From an uncultured Collinsella sp. (GTDB taxonomy: Bacteria; Actinomycetota; Coriobacteriia; Coriobacteriales; Coriobacteriaceae), in NCBI GenBank assembly GCA_902489775.1, contig CABUBH010000012.1:1-45855 (forward strand): a DNA stretch of 45,855 nucleotides, given 5' to 3'. The notes beneath the pieces were generated by a model that was given only the letters and a program-made list of their open reading frames with translations, did not search any database and was not told where the DNA came from. A program made the position numbers and the translations under genes. How positions within the stretch are numbered: the stretch's first letter is position 1; each line of letters starts with the position of its first letter. This document shows, one piece after another, positions 40,405 to 45,855 of this stretch.

Positions 40405-41082
40405 CTACCTCCCGCGCAGGGCCTTGAGCTTGGCCAGGGCATCGGGGCTCAGGCGACTGCCCAGAGTCATCTTGATCTGCGGAGCTTCCTCTGCCTCGTG
40501 AATGTCGTTATCGATCTGTTTGATCTCGTCCACCAGCATACGGCTCGAGATGCGCGTGACACCCTTGCCCATGACGACGGCCTGGATCGTGCCGTCGCTC
40601 GATACCACAGAGCATGCGCGGCCTTCCTCGCGCGCCTCGATGCAGAGCTTTTGCACCACGGTATCGGCTGAAACACCCGTCGGCGAGAACTCGATGCGCA
40701 CGCCGCGGGCCGGCAGGTTGGGACGTTCACTGGAGATATTGCCCGCGCCGTCAAACACGATCACGGCCTCGTAACGGCCCTGGGCAAAGGCAGCAACGTC
40801 GTTGATGAGGGCGGTGCGCGCCATATCGTGGACGTCGCTGGAATACGGATCGTCGGAATGGTCGTACACGAGCTTTTCGTAGCGCGGCGTGCAGTGGATC
40901 ACGTTGTAACCGTCGACCACCAGCAGCTCGGGCTTGTTGGAGTGCACCGTCGAGACTGGGTCGGCGATAGCCTGCGCAAACGCATTGCCGCCCACGCCGT
41001 AGGTCGCGGCCGAAACAATCGGCTTGGCCGAGCCCTCGCCAAAGCGCTTGGCCTTGGACTTGGCACGGTTCTTCTTGGACAT
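40405..41082 (-). CDS. NYN-domain ribonuclease (YacP/Rae1-like)
   Basis: A PIN-like NYN nuclease of 225 residues. It has LLVVDGYNVIHCTPRYEKL, the second acidic site VIVFDGAGN and SVVSSDGTIQAVV. B. subtilis Rae1 is a ribosome-dependent mRNA endonuclease and is encoded next to rlmB and cysS as here, which supports the assignment. An N-terminal basic tail of about 25 residues precedes the domain. Start is 3 bp after the rlmB stop; GGAGGAG in the rlmB end is the ribosome site. Confidence 0.88.
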   Translation of the reverse strand: MSKKNRAKSKAKRFGEGSAKPIVSAATYGVGGNAFAQAIADPVSTVHSNKPELLVVDGYNVIHCTPRYEKLVYDHSDDPYSSDVHDMARTALINDVAAFAQGRYEAVIVFDGAGNISSERPNLPARGVRIEFSPTGVSADTVVQKLCIEAREEGRACSVVSSDGTIQAVVMGKGVTRISSRMLVDEIKQIDNDIHEAEEAPQIKMTLGSRLSPDALAKLKALRGR

Positions 41083-41085
41083 GCG

Positions 41086-42000
41086 CTACTCCTCCCCCAT
41101 GAGCTCGCCGGCGTTGCGGCGCAGCCACTCAAAGCAGAGGGCCGTAGTCGCCTGGGCAACATTGAGGCTCTCGGTCATGCCGCGCTGGGGAAGCTTGGTC
41201 AAAAAGTCACATTTCTCGAGCACTAGACGCGAGATGCCGTCGCCCTCGGAGCCCATGACGAGCGCCACGCGACCCTCGAAGGGAGCATCCCAGCAACTGC
41301 CTTCGGCGTGCTCAGAGGCACCGCCCACCCAAAAGCCAGCGGCCTTGAGGTCATCGAGCGCACGGGCGATGTTGGGCACCTGCGCGATAGGCAGATGCAT
41401 GACGGCGCCGGCTGAAGTCTTGTAGCTGCCCACGGTCACGCCGGCGGCACGCTTGTTGGCGATGATGACGCCGGCCGCGCCCACAACCTCGGCGGAGCGC
41501 ACGATGGCGCCAAAGTTGCCGTCGTCAGTCACGTGGTCGAGCACCACGACAAGTGCCGGGCCCTCGCCTGCGCGGTCAAGAATATCGGCGACATCGGCAT
41601 AGGGAAAGTTGCCAACCTCGAGCGCGATGCCCTGGTGGGCGCCATGGCTCGACAGCGCGTCGAGCTGCGCGCGCGGCACATACTTAATGCGGACACCCGC
41701 GGCGTTGAGGTCGTCGACCAGGCGCGACAAAGCGGCATCGCGCTCCCCGCCCTCGGCAATGAGCGCGCACTTGATGGGAAAACCAGTGCGCAGCGCCTCG
41801 GCGGCAGCACGACGACCTTCGATAAACTCGCCCTTGGGAGCCTGGACAGCGTCGCGGTTGCGATCGCGCTGCGGACGTGCGGCCTGAGTGCGATCACGCT
41901 GGCCCTTGGGAGCGGCAGCGCGGTCATTGCGGCGAATCGGACGCGAGCCAGAAGCAGCCTGCTTGTCGCCACGAGGCGCACGCTTGCGATTGTCGGCCAT
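41086..42000 (-). CDS. rlmB: 23S rRNA 2'-O-methyltransferase, TrmH/SpoU family
   Basis: SPOUT methyltransferase of 304 residues, likely modifying 23S rRNA. A basic low-complexity N-terminal extension (residues 1-55, Arg/Pro/Asp-rich) is followed by the RNA-binding part (EFIEGRRAAAEAL) and the knotted domain with DGNFGAIVRSAEVVGAAGVI, ALVMGSEGDGIS and SLNVAQATTAL. ATG 42000 follows AGGAGG at 7 nt. The extension is longer than in E. coli RlmB. Confidence 0.92.
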   Translation of the reverse strand: MADNRKRAPRGDKQAASGSRPIRRNDRAAAPKGQRDRTQAARPQRDRNRDAVQAPKGEFIEGRRAAAEALRTGFPIKCALIAEGGERDAALSRLVDDLNAAGVRIKYVPRAQLDALSSHGAHQGIALEVGNFPYADVADILDRAGEGPALVVVLDHVTDDGNFGAIVRSAEVVGAAGVIIANKRAAGVTVGSYKTSAGAVMHLPIAQVPNIARALDDLKAAGFWVGGASEHAEGSCWDAPFEGRVALVMGSEGDGISRLVLEKCDFLTKLPQRGMTESLNVAQATTALCFEWLRRNAGELMGEE

Positions 42001-42030
42001 AAAGTGACCTCCTAAATACAACTATCAAAC

Positions 42031-42075
42031 GAAACAAAATAAACGACCGCCCATGAATATTAATTCGGGCGGTCG
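42031..42075 (-). terminator. Terminator between cysS and rlmB
   Basis: CGACCGCCC/GGGCGGTCG (42044-42052 with 42067-42075) pairs around an AT-rich loop, followed on the minus strand by TTTATTTTGTTTC. It would attenuate read-through from cysS into rlmB. Confidence 0.8.
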
Positions 42076-42078
42076 GTA

Positions 42079-42180
42079 CGGGTTTTCCAAGTGCCCGAGA
42101 TTGCCGTGAAAGAGGAGCGACGCGTACTTGAGTACGCGAGCGACGGTTTGAACGGCAAGGTCGGGTGCTTGGGAAACCCG
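42079..42180. repeat. Long imperfect palindrome downstream of cysS
   Basis: Stems CGGGTT, CCAAG, CCCGA and TGCCGT on the left pair with ACGGCA, TCGGG, CTTGG and AACCCG on the right, with small internal loops, around a centre holding CGCGTACTTGAGTACGCG. The whole 102-bp stretch can fold into one long hairpin, starting 7 bp after the cysS stop and followed by the terminator. Confidence 0.7.
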
Positions 42181-42186
42181 CGGGGA

Positions 42187-43653
42187 TTAGAGAGATTTGA
42201 TACGAGTGCCGGCGGCGGTATCTTCAATCGTCAGGCCCAGGTCCTTGAGCTGGTCGCGGATGGCGTCGGCCAGATCCCAGTTCTTGGCGGCACGGGCCTC
42301 GGCGCGGGCCTCGAGAATCTTGGCAGCAGCCTCGTCCACGTCGTCGCCCGTATAGGCAACCAAACCGGCGGCAACACCCAGCAGACCCAGCGGCAGCTCC
42401 ACCTTGGGCTCGGGAAGCTCGACGCCAAACGTATCGAGCAGCTCGGCCAGCGTATCGGCGGCAGCCAGGACTGCGGCCTTGTCGGCAGCGTCACCGGCCT
42501 GCTCCAGGTACTGGTTGCACTCGGTCACAAAGCCAAAGACGGCACCCATGGCACCAGCGGTGTTAAAGTCGTCGTCCATGCACTCCTTAAAGGTGGCGCG
42601 GGTCTCGGCGGCCTTGGCGGCAAACGCCTCGGATGCTGCCTCATCGGCATCGGCCGTCGCGTGGTTCGCAGCCCAGCGCAGGTTCTCGACCGTACCGGCG
42701 ATACGCGTGAGCGAGTTCTCGGCACCCTCCAGGCGCTCCCAAGAAAAGTCGAGCGGTGAGCGATAGCTCGTCTGCAGCATCAGCAAACGCAGGGCGGCAG
42801 CGGAGTGCTGCTCGAGGACCTCGGCCAGCGTAAAGAAGTTACCAAGCGACTTGGACATCTTCTCGCCGTCGACCAGCAGCATGCCCGTGTGCATCCAGGT
42901 GTTGGAGAAGCCCTGGTGCCAGGCGCAGGTGGCCTGAGCGCACTCGTTCTCGTGATGCGGGAAGGCAAGATCGGAGCCGCCGCCGTGGATGTCGATCGGA
43001 GTACCCAGGTAGCGATGCACCATGGCGGCGCACTCGGTGTGCCAACCGGGACGGCCCTCGCCCCAGGGGCTCGGCCAGCTGGGCTCGCCGGGCTTGGCGG
43101 CCTTCCACAGGGCAAAGTCGAGCGGGTCGTTCTTGTCCTCGTTCTCCTCGATGCGCGCGCCAACCATAAGGTCGTCGATGTTGCGGCCCGAGACCTGACC
43201 ATAGTTGGGATCGCTGCGCACGGCAAAGTACACATCGCCGTTATCGGCTGCGTAAGCGTGGCCCTGCTCGATAAGCGTCTTGATCATGGCGATCATGGGG
43301 CCGATCTCCTTGGTGGCGCGGGGGCGCACATCGGGATCGAGCACGTTGGCGGCGCGCATGACGCCGATGAACTTGTCCGAGAACTCCGTCGCGACCTCGG
43401 CGGCAGTGCGGCCCTGCTCGTTGGCGCGCTTGATGATCTTGTCATCGACATCGGTGAGGTTCTGGGCGAACGTGACCTCGTAGCCGCTCGCGATGAGCCA
43501 GCGACGAATCACGTCAAAGCTGATGAACGTGCGGGCATTGCCGATGTGGATGTTGTCGTAGACCGTGGGGCCGCACACGTACATGCGGACCTTGCCGGAC
43601 TCGATGGGCTGGAACTCTTCCTTTTTATGGGTAGCGCTGTTGTAGATACGCAT
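42187..43653 (-). CDS. cysS: Cysteinyl-tRNA synthetase
   Basis: Class I synthetase of 488 residues. It shows the zinc site Cys28 in MYVCGPTVYD, the HIGH-type HIGNART, the KMSKS loop MSKSLGNFFTL, WHTECAAM and HGGGSDLAFPHHENE. AAGGAG precedes the ATG at 6 nt. It starts 3 bp after the ispF stop, in the disA-ispD-ispF-cysS-rlmB operon. Confidence 0.97.
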   Translation of the reverse strand: MRIYNSATHKKEEFQPIESGKVRMYVCGPTVYDNIHIGNARTFISFDVIRRWLIASGYEVTFAQNLTDVDDKIIKRANEQGRTAAEVATEFSDKFIGVMRAANVLDPDVRPRATKEIGPMIAMIKTLIEQGHAYAADNGDVYFAVRSDPNYGQVSGRNIDDLMVGARIEENEDKNDPLDFALWKAAKPGEPSWPSPWGEGRPGWHTECAAMVHRYLGTPIDIHGGGSDLAFPHHENECAQATCAWHQGFSNTWMHTGMLLVDGEKMSKSLGNFFTLAEVLEQHSAAALRLLMLQTSYRSPLDFSWERLEGAENSLTRIAGTVENLRWAANHATADADEAASEAFAAKAAETRATFKECMDDDFNTAGAMGAVFGFVTECNQYLEQAGDAADKAAVLAAADTLAELLDTFGVELPEPKVELPLGLLGVAAGLVAYTGDDVDEAAAKILEARAEARAAKNWDLADAIRDQLKDLGLTIEDTAAGTRIKSL

Positions 43654-43656
43654 TCG

Positions 43657-44151
43657 TTACTCCTTAACGGTTTTCTGTAGCAGGCAGACGGCCCAGGCGC
43701 CGATTCCCTCGCCCTGGCCTTCCCAACCGAGCTTTTCGGTCGTAGTGGCGGCGACGCCCACGTTTTCGACGTCAACGCCCAGGGCATGGGCAAGGTTGGC
43801 ACGCATGGCATCGCGGTGCGGGGTGATCTTAGGCTGCTGGCAGGCAATGGTGCAATCGGCATCGACAAACTCGAAGCCCAGCTCGCGCGCGTAGTCCATC
43901 ACGCGAGCGAGCAGCACCATCGAATCGGCACCCTCATAGGCGGGGTCGGTATCGGGGAATAGCTTGCCAATGTCTCCCCCACGGCAGGCGCCCAGAATGG
44001 CGTCGGCCAAGGCGTGCGCGAGCACATCGGCATCCGAGTGGCCCAGCAGGCCGCGCTCGTAGGGAATGTCGACACCGCCGATGATACATCGACGCCCCTC
44101 CACCAGACGGTGAACGTCGTAGCCATGGCCAATGCGCAGGTTACTGAACAT
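43657..44151 (-). CDS. ispF: 2-C-methyl-D-erythritol 2,4-cyclodiphosphate synthase
   Basis: Fifth step of the MEP isoprenoid pathway: forms the cyclodiphosphate from CDP-ME 2-phosphate. The 164-residue protein has IGHGYDVHRLVEGRR with zinc ligands Asp and His, GLLGHSDADVLAHALADAILG and IGKLFPDTDP. ATG 44151 is chosen on family alignment and AGAGGA at 8 nt; an in-frame extension into ispD is not supported. It overlaps ispD by 11 nt. Confidence 0.94.
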   Translation of the reverse strand: MFSNLRIGHGYDVHRLVEGRRCIIGGVDIPYERGLLGHSDADVLAHALADAILGACRGGDIGKLFPDTDPAYEGADSMVLLARVMDYARELGFEFVDADCTIACQQPKITPHRDAMRANLAHALGVDVENVGVAATTTEKLGWEGQGEGIGAWAVCLLQKTVKE

Positions 44152-44869
44152 GGGGAAGGTCCTCTCCCTCGGCCATACGGCCAAGCAGAATCGCGGTTAC
44201 GGGACGCAAGTCCTCGGGCACCGTCACCTTAAGGTTATCGCGCGGGCTCTGGACGCAGCGGACGCGCCCACCCATGCGCTCGACCAGCGACGAATCATCG
44301 GTGCCGATAAAGCCCTCGGCAATGGCTGCAGCGTGGGCGCGCTTCATAGCATCGACGCTAAAGATCTGCGGCGTCTGCGCAGCCCAATAAAGCTCACGCG
44401 GCGGCGTCTCGACGATGTTATCGCCGTCGACGATCTTGAGTGTGTCGATCGCGGGTTGACCGCACACGACACCGTCGAGCGAGCGGTCGCCCACAAGCAC
44501 GTCGATCGCATGATCGATGGCCTCGGTCGTGATGAGCGGACGAGCGCCATCGTGAATGGCGACGTATTCAAAGCCCGCCGGCACCGCGTGCACGCCGGCA
44601 CGGGTGGAGTCCTGGCGGGTATCGCCGGCATCGGCAAAACTGATGGGCGTGTCATAGTCAAACGGGTCGATGGCCAGGCGGCGCATCTCGGCACGGCGCT
44701 CGGCAGGGCAAACCACGACGATGTGGCCGACCTTATCGCTACGGTCAAACGCGCGGATGGACCAGCTCATAAGCGGACGGCCCGCTACATTGACGAGCTG
44801 CTTGCCGCCGGGGTTACCAAAGCGCTGGCCGCTGCCACCGGCAACGACCACGGCGCATACGGGCGCCAT
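44141..44869 (-). CDS. ispD: 2-C-methyl-D-erythritol 4-phosphate cytidylyltransferase
   Basis: Third step of the MEP pathway: makes CDP-ME from CTP and MEP. The 242-residue protein has VVAGGSGQRFGNPGGKQLV as nucleotide loop, ATRAGVH-like STRAGVHAVPAG, AIHDGARPLIT and GTDDSSLVERMGG. It shares TAATG with disA (1-nt overlap) and overlaps ispF. Confidence 0.95.
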   Translation of the reverse strand: MAPVCAVVVAGGSGQRFGNPGGKQLVNVAGRPLMSWSIRAFDRSDKVGHIVVVCPAERRAEMRRLAIDPFDYDTPISFADAGDTRQDSTRAGVHAVPAGFEYVAIHDGARPLITTEAIDHAIDVLVGDRSLDGVVCGQPAIDTLKIVDGDNIVETPPRELYWAAQTPQIFSVDAMKRAHAAAIAEGFIGTDDSSLVERMGGRVRCVQSPRDNLKVTVPEDLRPVTAILLGRMAEGEDLPHVQ

Positions 44870-45855
44870 TATGCGTTCCCCTGTTTGGTGCCCTTCATGC
44901 GGTACAGGGAGTCCGCAAGAATGGCAGGGTTGTTAACGCCAAAGTCGCCCAGGCGCTCCGGATCCTCGCTGATGTCGTCCATGAGCTCCTGCAGCGAGCC
45001 ATACTCGTCGACGATCTTCTCGGCCACGCCGTCGCGCACGACGGACACGCGCGAAAGCGTGCGCAGGCCCAGCGGAGTCATGACGGAGTCCTCGTCCAGG
45101 TCGTCGTAACCCAGAACCGCCGCCACATGCTGCGGGTCGGACAGGTCCTTAGGCGTCATGCGGGCAAGCTCGGCGCGGATCTTCTCGGCGTTGGCCTCAG
45201 AGGAATCGCTTGCGTAGTCGCGGATCATCAAGTCGTATTCGGTATCCATGCTGGAGCCCGCGAGCTGCTCGAGCTGCATCTGCACGAGCTTGCCCTGGTT
45301 ACCCAGCTTGACGATGCAATCCTTAAGCTCGGTCTTTGCCTGCTGCATGATCTCGAAGCTCGAGAAAATACCGGTAATGTCGGCGAGCGTAACGTAGTCG
45401 TCGAGCTCGAGAGCCGTCAGGCGCAGCAGGGAGCGATCGAGCGACTGACGGGTAGTCTGGAGCGTGGCGACGAGCTGGTTGACCGAGCTCATGATGGTGG
45501 TGACGGGCTGGATCTCGTAGCTCTTGCCGTGAACGTACACGTTAACGACGGCACGACGGGCCGAGACCGAGATCACGATGGCATCGGTGAGCACCGACAT
45601 GCGAGCGGCGGTGCGGTGACGCATACCTGTCTCGCTCGTGGCGAGCGAGGGATCGGGATTGAGATGGAAATTGGCGCGCAGGATCTGGGTGAGGTCGCCG
45701 TCGATGACGATGGCGCCGTCCATCTTGGAAAGCTCGAACAGGCGGTTCGAGGTAAACGAAATGTTGAGCGGGAAGCCGTCGTTACCGGCAGCGAGCACGT
45801 TTTCGGTGTCGCCGACGCAAATGAGGGCGCCCAGGTGACCGGCGATAATCATGTC
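44869..45855 (-). CDS. disA: DNA integrity scanning diadenylate cyclase (5' end outside window)
   Basis: Makes c-di-AMP and monitors DNA structure. The visible 328 residues begin inside the DAC domain (probably about 30 residues missing) with LSKMDGAIVIDGDL, the RHR site in SETGMRHRTAARM, a long helical spine and the C-terminal helix-hairpin-helix region (LGLRTLSRVSVVRDGVAEKIVDEYG). In known DisA the DGA and RHR motifs bind ATP. It heads the isoprenoid/cysS operon visible here. Confidence 0.95.
   Translation of the reverse strand, partial: DMIIAGHLGALICVGDTENVLAAGNDGFPLNISFTSNRLFELSKMDGAIVIDGDLTQILRANFHLNPDPSLATSETGMRHRTAARMSVLTDAIVISVSARRAVVNVYVHGKSYEIQPVTTIMSSVNQLVATLQTTRQSLDRSLLRLTALELDDYVTLADITGIFSSFEIMQQAKTELKDCIVKLGNQGKLVQMQLEQLAGSSMDTEYDLMIRDYASDSSEANAEKIRAELARMTPKDLSDPQHVAAVLGYDDLDEDSVMTPLGLRTLSRVSVVRDGVAEKIVDEYGSLQELMDDISEDPERLGDFGVNNPAILADSLYRMKGTKQGNA

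Overview
The window is typical chromosomal DNA of a high-GC actinobacterium. Gene content, codon use and operon structure fit the class Coriobacteriia, most likely Collinsella. Supporting signs are the disA-ispD-ispF-cysS-rlmB-NYN operon, tuf-rpmG-tRNA-Trp-secE-nusG-rplKA, a stand-alone glucose-type EIIA, a FeoA-FeoB fusion, a sortase-E-like LAATG signal and strong AGGAGG ribosome sites. Genus assignment is inference. Both window edges cut genes: rpoB loses its 3' end at the left edge and disA its 5' end at the right edge.

Layout. 1-5.5 kb (minus): rpoB, galU, rplL, rplJ with an L10 leader and strong promoter, then a PLP aminotransferase. 5.6-12.1 kb: a hypothetical protein, family-6 DNA glycosylase, GH13 amylase, SotB-like exporter and FeoAB. 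12.2-16.4 kb: a methylarginine/arginine locus (DDAH-type hydrolase, APC permease, GntR regulator) flanked on both sides by arrays of palindromes with an exact 62-bp period. 16.4-29.6 kb: esterase, EIIA-Glc, asnS, a WYL-type regulator, a TrpXYZ-like ABC transporter, a cell-wall-anchored 5'-nucleotidase, an MscS channel, and a translationally coupled pair (ParB-like/BMP fusion plus phosphoesterase). 29.6-34.05 kb (minus): tRNA-Tyr, tRNA-Thr, tRNA-Met, tuf, rpmG, tRNA-Trp, secE, nusG, rplK, rplA. 34.4-38.3 kb: a beta-glucoside island (RpiR regulator, 6-phospho-beta-glucosidase, EIIBC) lying between tRNA genes. 39.0-40.4 kb: an HTH-HipA-like kinase fusion behind a perfect 22-bp inverted repeat. 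40.4-45.86 kb (minus): disA-ispD-ispF-cysS-rlmB-NYN RNase.

How it fits together. The conserved tuf-secE-nusG-rplKA-rplJL-rpoBC order is present, but about 26 kb of metabolic genes lie between rplA and rplJ and galU lies between rplL and rpoB. The EIIBC permease carries no EIIA domain, so the stand-alone EIIA 19 kb away could phosphorylate it. The intergenic DNA is unusually rich in structured repeats: two 62-bp-period palindrome arrays, a dispersed hairpin (two copies), tandem 80-bp-period hairpins, a roughly 100-bp imperfect palindrome, and an inverted duplication of the rplJ promoter. The items most worth a second look are the 62-bp palindrome arrays, the altered RpoB fork-loop 2, the one-gene HTH-HipA kinase module and the ParB-like/BMP-phosphoesterase pair.
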